NCBI GenBank assembly: GCA_011192055.1
Contig: DUES01000108.1
Location: forward strand, 1 to 7,577
Origin: Dehalococcoidia bacterium
GTDB taxonomy: Bacteria > Chloroflexota > Dehalococcoidia > Dehalococcoidales > Fen-1064
Reading direction: 5' to 3'
Length of the DNA: 7,577 nucleotides
The number at the start of each line of letters is the position of its first letter. Position 1 is the stretch's first letter. The position numbers and the translations under genes are program-made. Shown one piece after another: positions 1-4,988 of this stretch. The notes below the pieces were generated by a model. That model worked only from the letters and a program-made list of their open reading frames with translations, did not search any database and had not been told where the DNA came from.

Positions 1-420
1 GACCCGGCTGTATGTGACCGCCAGGAAGCGGAACTTGCTGCGTTCGCAGCCGATACGAATATCGAAGGCCGATGCCATCAGGGCACCACCGCCGTAGGCA
101 AGACCGTTAATAGCCCCGATAGTCGGTTTCTTAAACGATGCCAGGTGCCACGTCCAGTCGGTACGGCGAGCATCGCGGTCCCGGAGCCGTTCGTCGGGCA
201 GCTTCGCCATTTCGTGAATATCAGCCCCGGCAGAGAAAGCCTTTTCACCGCTCCCGGTAACAACGAGCACCTTTACCTCGTCATCTTCCTCAAACTGTGT
301 CAGCGCGCGCTCAAATTCAGCAAAGAGGATTGTACTGAGGGCGTTCAGCCGGTCCGGGCGGTTCAGGGTGATAATACCCACGCCGTCCTGTTTCTCGAGA
401 AGCAGTGTCTTGTATGTCAA
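1..420 (-). CDS. Crotonase-superfamily protein (enoyl-CoA hydratase/isomerase-like), N-terminal 140 residues, 3' end outside window
   Basis: The reading frame is open from a TTG at 420-418 to the left edge, giving 140 residues of a protein that is usually about 260. The N-terminal beta strands (GVGIITLNRPDRLNAL, residues 13-28), the CoA-binding FSAGADI segment (62-68) and the oxyanion-hole segment INGLAYGGGAL (104-114) are typical of crotonases, which bind acyl-CoA thioesters in the cytoplasm. TTG is chosen because GGAGGT lies 5 bases upstream and the protein begins at the usual family position. An ungapped match to my memory of rat enoyl-CoA hydratase puts Leu114 and Ala134 where the two catalytic glutamates (E144, E164) should be. 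A plain hydratase is therefore doubtful; an isomerase, hydrolase, lyase or another crotonase reaction is possible. It lies 159 bases downstream of the aminotransferase on the same strand, so the two may be co-transcribed. Family call is secure, reaction is not. Confidence 0.9.
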   Translation of the reverse strand, partial: MTYKTLLLEKQDGVGIITLNRPDRLNALSTILFAEFERALTQFEEDDEVKVLVVTGSGEKAFSAGADIHEMAKLPDERLRDRDARRTDWTWHLASFKKPTIGAINGLAYGGGALMASAFDIRIGCERSKFRFLAVTYSRV

Positions 421-425
421 GATTT

Positions 426-431
426 ACCTCC
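426..431 (-). promoter_or_regulatory. Shine-Dalgarno GGAGGT that fixes a TTG start
   Basis: On the minus strand a perfect GGAGGT is followed by five bases (AAATC) and then TTG at 420-418. No in-frame ATG or GTG lies nearby upstream, and the ATG at 433-431 is in another frame. The site therefore decides the start of the crotonase gene. Confidence 0.8.
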
Positions 432-487
432 ATTAGTCAACTGGTGCCGCATCATGTCCCGGCCGGAAATGTGCAGCTATCTGCTGC

Positions 488-503
488 TCCTGTAAAAACA
501 GGA
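488..503. repeat. Small perfect hairpin (TCCTGT-AAAA-ACAGGA) between aminotransferase and crotonase genes
   Basis: A 6-bp perfect inverted repeat with a 4-base loop sits in the 159-base gap between the two minus-strand genes. It has no T-run on either side, so it is a poor intrinsic terminator. It could be an RNA stability or processing element, or chance. A weak minus-strand promoter-like pair (TTTACT, then TAGTAT after 16 bases) lies just upstream, but I do not annotate it. Confidence 0.3.
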
Positions 504-579
504 CTATACTACCCGGCGGTCAGCATCAGTAAACAGTCCGGTCCGCATTTCCGGAATTCTCATTCTGATGACGGGATAA

Positions 580-1938
580 TTATTTTGTAGAAATACCCGC
601 AATAACCGGGTAAAGAATATCCAGCGCAGTGTCTATTTCCCCGGTGGTAACCGTCAGGGGTGGTGCAAAGACTACTCTATCACTCGGCGTACCACCAATT
701 CCAGCCACACGGACAAACAGCCCTTTCTCCAGTGCCCGGTCCTGTATCCCCTGCATCACCTTCAGGGACAGTTCAAACGGTTTCTTACTGGACTTGTCAG
801 CCACTATCTCAATACCCAGCATCAGGCCAAGCCCGTTGACACCACCAACATGCGGCAGCGGCTCGAACTCCCGTTTCAGTCGTTCCAGGGCATACTTACC
901 CATACCGGCAGCATTTTCAGCTATTTTATCACGTACGTAGATTTCCATCGCTTTTGTTGCTGCCGCAGCGCACACAGGATGTCCGGAATAGGTATAGGCA
1001 ACAAAGTCTCTGCCCTTTACCGTTTCCCAGATTTCAGTGTTAAAGGCGACTGCACCAAATGGCAGGTAGGCACTGGTGATACCTTTTGCCATGGCCATTA
1101 TGTCCGGCGTAATCCCCCAGTTTTCGATAGCGAATACCTTCCCCGTTCTGCCGAACCCGGTCATTACTTCATCGGCAATAAGGAGCACGTCATACTTCGT
1201 ACAGATTTCCCTCACCATCGGCCAGTACTCGGGAGGAGGAGCAATCATCCCGCCCACTCCCAGGACAGGCTCAGCCATAAAGGCGGCAATATTCTCGGGA
1301 CCTTCCTTCTCAATGACGTCGGCAATATACCGGGCACAACGGATACCGCAATTAGGATATTCCAGCCCAAGCGTGCAACGGTAGCAGTAAAAAGAAGGCA
1401 CGTGGATGAAACCGGGCATCTGGGAACCCAGGCCATTCTCATAAGCACCCTTGCCGGAACCGGTAGCTGTCAGTGCAGCGCTGGTAATACCATGATAGGA
1501 ATCATAAAGGCTGATGACCTTGTACTTGCTGCTGCCCCGGGTATGCCAGTAAAAGCGGGCCAGCTTTATGGCGGAATCCGTACTCTCGGAGCCGCCTGCG
1601 GTGAAACTGAAATGGTCCAGTCCCGGTGGCACCAGTTCACCCAGCTTCCGACCGCACTCAACAATAGCCACGTTGGAGAACCCGTGAAAAAGCATGGCAT
1701 ACTGCGTCCTGGCAAGCTCGTCATTGATGGCATCAATAATCTCTGTCTGCCCGTATCCCAGATTGACACAGAGCAGTTGAGAAGCACCGTCGATATACTC
1801 CTTACCTTCCGTATCCCGGATGTATATCCCGTGACTCTGCTCGGTTACTATGCCGTTGTTCTCACCAATCGGCCACCGACCGTGCATGATATGTTCCCGG
1901 TCCCAGCGGAGTAGCTCCTCCGTCCTGCTGCTTTTCAT
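580..1938 (-). CDS. Class III PLP-dependent aminotransferase (omega-amino acid / taurine:pyruvate type)
   Basis: This 452-residue protein has the usual length for class III aminotransferases, cytoplasmic enzymes that move an amino group, often a distal one, to pyruvate or 2-oxoglutarate. Visible landmarks are the N-terminal substrate region YIDGASQLLCVNLGYGQ (48-64), the phosphate-binding FTAGGSESTDSAIKLAR (112-128), YHG (148-150), AEP with Glu223, IADEV with the pyridine-nitrogen Asp256, and AMAKGIT with the Schiff-base Lys285. TYSGHP (316-321) and the C-terminal domain follow, so the enzyme looks intact. The start was set at ATG 1938 because AAAGGTGAGG sits just before it; a GTG at 1947 would add three residues but overlaps that ribosome site. 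The N-terminal style recalls taurine- or beta-alanine-pyruvate aminotransferases, but the substrate cannot be read from sequence. A four-cysteine cluster (185, 188, 197, 201) is notable. A crotonase gene follows downstream, and a promoter with an operator-like repeat lies upstream. Confidence 0.93.
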   Translation of the reverse strand: MKSSRTEELLRWDREHIMHGRWPIGENNGIVTEQSHGIYIRDTEGKEYIDGASQLLCVNLGYGQTEIIDAINDELARTQYAMLFHGFSNVAIVECGRKLGELVPPGLDHFSFTAGGSESTDSAIKLARFYWHTRGSSKYKVISLYDSYHGITSAALTATGSGKGAYENGLGSQMPGFIHVPSFYCYRCTLGLEYPNCGIRCARYIADVIEKEGPENIAAFMAEPVLGVGGMIAPPPEYWPMVREICTKYDVLLIADEVMTGFGRTGKVFAIENWGITPDIMAMAKGITSAYLPFGAVAFNTEIWETVKGRDFVAYTYSGHPVCAAAATKAMEIYVRDKIAENAAGMGKYALERLKREFEPLPHVGGVNGLGLMLGIEIVADKSSKKPFELSLKVMQGIQDRALEKGLFVRVAGIGGTPSDRVVFAPPLTVTTGEIDTALDILYPVIAGISTK

Positions 1939-1941
1939 GTT

Positions 1942-1951
1942 CCTCACCTTT
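1942..1951 (-). promoter_or_regulatory. Shine-Dalgarno-like AAAGGTGAGG before the aminotransferase ATG
   Basis: The purine-rich AAAGGTGAGG ends three bases before ATG 1938. The alternative in-frame GTG at 1947-1945 falls inside this element and has only a poor site of its own upstream. This favours the ATG. Confidence 0.6.
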
Positions 1952-1994
1952 CTAACCAGTTAATAATATGACAGTATTTGCCGTATTACTGGAC

Positions 1995-2023
1995 ACTTTA
2001 GGCAGGTAGACTGCCTTTGTCAA
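1995..2023 (-). promoter_or_regulatory. Sigma70-type promoter for the aminotransferase gene
   Basis: On the minus strand a perfect -35 TTGACA (2023-2018) is followed by exactly 17 bases and a -10 TAAAGT (2000-1995, four of six consensus bases). Transcription would start near 1988, giving a leader of about 50 bases before ATG 1938. The spacer is filled by an inverted repeat (2000-2016), and a second, weaker repeat CAGTA...TACTG (1972-1976 and 1987-1991) surrounds the expected start point. Both suggest regulation by a bound repressor or activator. The -35 and spacing are strong; the -10 is moderate. Confidence 0.65.
2000..2016. repeat. Operator-like inverted repeat AGGCAG-N5-CTGCCT in the promoter spacer
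   Basis: A perfect 6-bp inverted repeat with a 5-base centre (GTAGA) occupies almost the whole gap between the -35 and -10 of the aminotransferase promoter. A dimeric regulator bound there would compete with RNA polymerase. It lacks a T-tract, so a terminator role is unlikely. No regulator gene is in the window to pair with it. Confidence 0.45.
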
Positions 2024-2108
2024 GCTTCTTTATTACAGAACGGAAAAACGGATTGAAGCATGATAATTCCGGTTTGTGTCTGAAGCAGGACGGTGCTACC
2101 ATAGAACC

Positions 2109-2672
2109 ATGAAAGAACGTTTGAAAGAAGCCCTTTCCGGAAGAAAGAAGCTGCACATCAGGGATGCCGGGCGCAAATCTTCTGCGGTGCTTCTGCCATT
2201 ATATATCAAGGATGGTGAGTATCACCTCCTGTTTATCCAGAGGACTAACAGGGTACGGGACCATAAAGGGCAAATTTCATTTCCGGGTGGAGCCTACGAA
2301 GAAGGCGACAACACGTTTCAGAAGACAGCCCTGCGCGAGACGTCGGAGGAAGTCGGTGTTGACGAGAAAGACGTCGAGGTACTTGGTGAGCTGGACGACA
2401 TCATCACGATTGGTTCCAGCTATATCATATCTCCTTTCGTTGGGACCATTCCCTGGCCTTATGACATACGGGTTGACCGGTGGGAGACCGAAGAGATAAT
2501 CGAGGTACCGCTGGCAGCTTTACTGGACAGTGCAAATGTACGCGAAGAAACGGATATCCTTGACAGCAGGATAGTTCCCGCTTACTTTTATCATTACGAG
2601 GGTAAGGTTATCTGGGGCGCCACAGCCCGGATACTTCACCAGTTCCTCGGTATTGTTGACAGTATCCGCTAA
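2109..2672 (+). CDS. NUDIX hydrolase, CoA pyrophosphatase (NudL/YeaB-like)
   Basis: The 187-residue protein carries the signature of CoA-pyrophosphatase NUDIX proteins, LLFIQR..RVRDHKGQISFPGG (residues 40-61), running directly into the NUDIX box (60-84) with its metal-binding helix ALRETSEEVGV. Such enzymes cleave CoA or related nucleotides into 3',5'-ADP and 4'-phosphopantetheine using Mg or Mn. The spacing between the box glycine and RE is one residue longer than the textbook NUDIX motif; as I recall, this is normal for NudL. ATG 2109 is preferred because the domain fits from there. An in-frame GTG at 2076 would add 11 residues without family character. Neither start has a good Shine-Dalgarno. 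A -10-like GATAAT (2062-2067) would put transcription start near 2074, again favouring 2109. It is divergent from the aminotransferase. CoA specificity is inferred from family. Confidence 0.88.
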   Translation: MKERLKEALSGRKKLHIRDAGRKSSAVLLPLYIKDGEYHLLFIQRTNRVRDHKGQISFPGGAYEEGDNTFQKTALRETSEEVGVDEKDVEVLGELDDIITIGSSYIISPFVGTIPWPYDIRVDRWETEEIIEVPLAALLDSANVREETDILDSRIVPAYFYHYEGKVIWGATARILHQFLGIVDSIR

Positions 2673-2704
2673 TACCGCAGGATTCCATTGCCTTTATATA
2701 TAAT

Positions 2705-2732
2705 AGTATCATATATTATAATATATGATACT
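2705..2732. repeat. Perfect 28-base AT-rich palindrome
   Basis: The half-site AGTATCATATATTA is followed immediately by its exact reverse complement, with its centre between 2718 and 2719. A separate 10-base palindrome (TTATATATAA, 2694-2703) lies next to it, so about 40 bases are almost pure A and T in a moderate-GC setting. It begins 33 bases past the NUDIX stop codon. As RNA it would form a stem of about 12 pairs with a tetraloop. No T-tract follows on the plus strand, so it is not a classical terminator. It could be a regulator-binding site, a transcript-end structure or a miniature repeat. Confidence 0.85.
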
Positions 2733-2737
2733 GCTTT

Positions 2738-2754
2738 CCGGGTGTTTGCCCCGG
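2738..2754 (+). terminator. Possible weak terminator hairpin after the NUDIX gene
   Basis: CCGGG (2738-2742) and CCCGG (2750-2754) pair around a 7-base loop (TGTTTGC). The following bases CTCTGTTACC are only slightly T-rich. With the AT palindrome just before it, this may help end the NUDIX transcript, but it falls short of a standard intrinsic terminator. Confidence 0.25.
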
Positions 2755-2801
2755 CTCTGTTACCTTAGTGACTTTCTCCTTCGAATCTGCATTATTATGT
2801 A

Positions 2802-2831
2802 TTGTGTCTGTGCGCCCAATCTTGTTATAAT
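2802..2831 (+). promoter_or_regulatory. Extended -10 promoter candidate for the 2971-7430 operon
   Basis: A consensus TATAAT (2826-2831) is preceded by TGT (2823-2825), forming the extended -10 TGN-TATAAT. TTGTGT (2802-2807) could serve as a poor -35 at an 18-base spacing. Transcription would begin near 2838 and leave a leader of about 130 bases before ATG 2971. A 5-bp inverted repeat CCAAT/ATTGG (2816-2820 and 2830-2834) brackets the -10 and might be an operator. It is the best plus-strand promoter before the four-gene run. Confidence 0.5.
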
Positions 2832-2854
2832 TGGATGGTTATCACATTGGGAGC

Positions 2855-2886
2855 ATACCGGGGGAATTGATATAGCCGTCCGGTAT
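2855..2886. repeat. Inverted repeat ATACCGG...CCGGTAT in the putative leader
   Basis: Seven perfect base pairs (2855-2861 with 2880-2886) enclose an 18-base loop. It lies between the proposed transcription start near 2838 and the first gene at 2971, so it would form in the leader RNA, or could be a protein site in DNA. I could not match it to a known leader element. Confidence 0.35.
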
Positions 2887-2970
2887 CCTGAATACAACGG
2901 GGTAACAAAACTGAATTAGGTAGGGCAAATATACAGTGGGGTTCCGTACTGGGATGGACAGGCCTTAACT

Positions 2971-3597
2971 ATGGAGCAACAGGTCCGGAAAGGCTGGTTA
3001 AAAAAGGAGCTGTGGATTGGTGGTCTGGCCATCATTGCCACAATTGCTCTTTGTGCTGCCGCAATCTATTATAGAGACAGCTTAATGAGTAACACCTACA
3101 TAGCCAGATTTGGCTTGCTGGGTGCGCTGATTATTGCTTTCATTGCCGGCAGTACCTTTAGTGTAACGGCTATTCCGGTCCCTTACTGGCTCGTGGTATT
3201 TACTCTGCCGGGTACATTAGCCAGCCAGTATGGGATATTTGCACCGGTGTGGGTTGGATTGCTCTCCGGATTAGGGGCCAGCCTGGGGCAGTTGATTACT
3301 TTCCTGATTGGTTACGGAGGTAGAAGTATTTCCGAAAAAGTCACCAGTAAATTCAGCAGTGAATTTTATAACAAAGCGATATCATGGGCGGAACGGCACG
3401 GTTCGCTGGCCGTATTTCTCATGTCGTTACTGATTAATCCGCTCCATCTACCCATGACAATCGCGATAGCCGCACTGCGATATCCTCCTCATAAATTCTT
3501 CTTCTACTCCTTTCTGGGTACCGGGCTCAAGAGTCTGATAATCGCCTTTTGCGGCTATTACGGACTGACGTCTCTGTTCTCCTGGCTGGGAGTATAG
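2971..3597 (+). CDS. VTT/DedA-like (SNARE-associated Golgi type) integral membrane protein
   Basis: A 208-residue polytopic inner-membrane protein. Hydrophobic segments lie at about 13-33, 46-66, 67-83 (with prolines, perhaps re-entrant), 91-115, 144-168 and 183-204. The glycine-rich run GASLGQLITFLIGYGGR (102-118), the ERHGSLAVFLMSLLINPLHLP stretch (141-161) and the later RYPPHKFFFYSFLGTGLK (170-187) follow the VTT/DedA layout. Some members of that family move lipids such as undecaprenyl phosphate or phosphatidylethanolamine across the membrane. Whether this one does is unknown. The first residues are positively charged (MEQQVRKGWLKK), as expected for a cytoplasmic N-terminus, and no cleavable signal is evident. 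A weak ACAGG lies 8 bases before ATG. It leads a run of closely spaced genes, with the next starting 18 bases later. Confidence 0.75.
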   Translation: MEQQVRKGWLKKELWIGGLAIIATIALCAAAIYYRDSLMSNTYIARFGLLGALIIAFIAGSTFSVTAIPVPYWLVVFTLPGTLASQYGIFAPVWVGLLSGLGASLGQLITFLIGYGGRSISEKVTSKFSSEFYNKAISWAERHGSLAVFLMSLLINPLHLPMTIAIAALRYPPHKFFFYSFLGTGLKSLIIAFCGYYGLTSLFSWLGV

Positions 3598-3615
3598 GGC
3601 AAAGGGAACACGAAA

Positions 3616-4164
3616 ATGGCATTAAGCGTCCTGTATGTATTATTAGGTATTCTGGTTGTTATTGGTATCTGGCAGTTAATAGTATGGATGTTCGAGATAC
3701 GGGATAAGAACCGGAAATACCGTGCCGCCGCCAGTTTCGCTGCGGGAATAAACAAACCGGTCCTGGTGGCCGGCGGGCCCTGGGGCGCCAAGAAAGCGCG
3801 GCACTGGTTTAATAAACCGGCCCACGGCGAAGGAGATGTCTGTCTTGATATTGACCGCATGGCGATAGAAAGGCACCCGTGTGCCGTGGTTGCCAGTGTC
3901 ACCCACATACCATTTGCGGATAATACGTTTGGTGCGGCATTTGCCAGCCACCTGCTGGAACACCTGCCGACTGTTGGTAATGCCCGCCAGGCACTGGATG
4001 AATTGAACAGGGTTGCGGAAGCGGTGTATATTGTATATCCGTCCCGGCAGTCCATTGCCGGCTGGATTATACCGGAACACCGTTTATGGGTCTGGCAGGA
4101 AGGCAACAATACTTATCTGCAACAAAGGGGAAAAGCAGGGGCTGTAGAGGTCCATCATTGCTGA
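3616..4164 (+). CDS. Membrane-anchored protein resembling a SAM-dependent methyltransferase (type 11), reduced fold
   Basis: A 182-residue protein with one N-terminal membrane segment (about 3-25), then a basic stretch and a cytoplasmic domain. Residues 92-141 (ASVTHIPFADNTFGAAFASH, LLEHLP, then ELNRVAEAVYIVYP) closely resemble the half of a type 11 methyltransferase that follows the SAM-binding acidic residue. VCLDID (75-80) may be that acidic strand. The glycine motif expected before it (such as LDLGCGxG) is replaced by VLVAGGPWGAKK (49-60), and the domain is short for an active methyltransferase. It may be a divergent active enzyme, an inactive SAM-fold protein or a binding partner. AAGGGA lies 8 bases before ATG 3616. 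The membrane-protein gene ends 18 bases upstream and the next gene starts 14 bases downstream, so an operon is likely. Fold call fair, activity uncertain. Confidence 0.65.
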   Translation: MALSVLYVLLGILVVIGIWQLIVWMFEIRDKNRKYRAAASFAAGINKPVLVAGGPWGAKKARHWFNKPAHGEGDVCLDIDRMAIERHPCAVVASVTHIPFADNTFGAAFASHLLEHLPTVGNARQALDELNRVAEAVYIVYPSRQSIAGWIIPEHRLWVWQEGNNTYLQQRGKAGAVEVHHC

Positions 4165-4178
4165 ATGAGTGATAGTAA

Positions 4179-4970
4179 ATGACCAGCGTTGAGATGGATA
4201 TTAAGGTTGAGATAGGCCGCATGGCTGAGCGTTTGCTCGGGCATGAGAATGGAAAGCGGTCCGAGTTCATCGGGAGGGTTACTGATACGTACAACAAGGC
4301 CAGGGAAAAGGAGTTTCTTCTGATACATAACCCCGGTGGATGGGGTAATACGATTTTTGAGCTATGCCTGGACTGGGAAAGGAGCATTGTCACAGGTATA
4401 GCCGATACCATGAACGAGCTAAACCGCTCCTGGGTACTGGTCCAGCATTTCCGCAGTGGCAACAGCTTCTGGCACCATATGCGGGATATCCGGAAAGAGA
4501 CACGTTTCTTCTTCCGGAGCAGGTCTCTCCAGGCAGAAATGCTGGCGGAAGAATTGAGACTGCTGACAAAACGGCTTCCTGAACTCAGGGTGATACTGAT
4601 AGGTGCCAGCCAGGGGGCCGCTTTTGGTAATGCCGTTATGCGGGAACTCGGTGAGAACAGCCGGGTTTTCAGCATTGAACTTGGTATTTTCTTCCCGCAT
4701 ATGTCCCGCCGTGTTGTGACAGACAGGACACTCGCAATAGATTCAAACGGCCTGATGCCGGACCCCATGGCGCACAGGAATCTGAAGGCCGGTTTCAAAG
4801 CGTATATGCTCGCCTTTCTGCGCTGGTTCAGGTACAAGATTCAGGGCAAGCCAGTGAAGCTTACAAATTGTATCAATGTCCCGGGGCATGAATACCGCTG
4901 GGAGTATCCTGCAGTACAGGACAAAATAAAGGAGTTCATGAGGGCAAACTTCGGTGTCAGTAAGAAGTGA
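4179..4970 (+). CDS. Uncharacterised protein with serine-hydrolase nucleophile elbow (alpha/beta-hydrolase-like)
   Basis: I do not recognise a named family. The 263-residue protein has no clear membrane segment or signal peptide and looks cytoplasmic. A strand-turn motif VILIGASQGAAFGNAVM (138-154) matches the GxSxG nucleophile elbow, with Ser144. The earlier EFLLIHNPGGWGN (45-57) sits where an oxyanion-hole loop would be. Asp188 or Asp195 (AIDSNGLMPDP) and His237 (INVPGHEYRWEYP) come in the Ser-Asp-His order of alpha/beta hydrolases, so a triad is plausible but inferred. The middle part is rich in Arg and Phe (FRSGNSFWHHMRDIRKETRFFF). ATG 4179 has only a weak purine site (GAGTGA); Met6 at 4194 is a possible alternative start. 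It lies 14 bases after the methyltransferase-like gene and 18 bases before clpC. Confidence 0.7.
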   Translation: MTSVEMDIKVEIGRMAERLLGHENGKRSEFIGRVTDTYNKAREKEFLLIHNPGGWGNTIFELCLDWERSIVTGIADTMNELNRSWVLVQHFRSGNSFWHHMRDIRKETRFFFRSRSLQAEMLAEELRLLTKRLPELRVILIGASQGAAFGNAVMRELGENSRVFSIELGIFFPHMSRRVVTDRTLAIDSNGLMPDPMAHRNLKAGFKAYMLAFLRWFRYKIQGKPVKLTNCINVPGHEYRWEYPAVQDKIKEFMRANFGVSKK

Positions 4971-4988
4971 GTCGGTGGAAGGCAGGAC

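Larger units (their letters stand above)
2673..2970. other. Intergenic stretch rich in palindromes, no convincing gene
   Basis: About 300 bases separate the NUDIX gene from the membrane-protein gene. A 64-codon open frame begins at ATG 2725, but this start lies inside a palindrome, has no ribosome site and shows no recognisable protein. From left to right the stretch holds a short AT palindrome TTATATATAA (2694-2703), the 28-base palindrome (2705-2732), a GC hairpin (2738-2754), an extended -10 promoter (2802-2831) and a leader inverted repeat (2855-2886). I recognise no known riboswitch or small RNA. Confidence 0.6.

Noticed and set aside
145..590. Plus-strand open frames opposite the crotonase gene and in the gap after it
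   Set aside because: They run antisense to a gene with strong family motifs and a perfect ribosome site, and their translations show no protein character.
850..1914. Long open frame (354 codons) on the plus strand opposite the aminotransferase
   Set aside because: It is fully antisense to an intact, clearly recognised enzyme and its translation shows no domain. The openness is explained by codon bias of the real gene.
2076..2108. GTG start adding 11 residues to the NUDIX protein
   Set aside because: The extra residues (SEAGRCYHRT) do not resemble the family, and there is no ribosome site before the GTG. ATG 2109 fits better.
2280..2360. Apparently broken NUDIX box (one residue too many between the glycine and RE)
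   Set aside because: The CoA-pyrophosphatase subfamily, as I recall it, shares this spacing together with the HKGQISFPGG lead-in, so it is normal here rather than a defect.
2725..2919. 64-codon open frame after the NUDIX gene
   Set aside because: The ATG is inside the 28-base palindrome, there is no ribosome site, and the protein (many Cys, Ile and Leu without pattern) is not recognisable. The promoter candidate also lies inside it.
4067..4837. 256-codon open frame on the minus strand opposite the putative hydrolase gene
   Set aside because: It overlaps the tightly spaced plus-strand genes, and its translation is low-complexity (Ser and Arg rich) with no motif.
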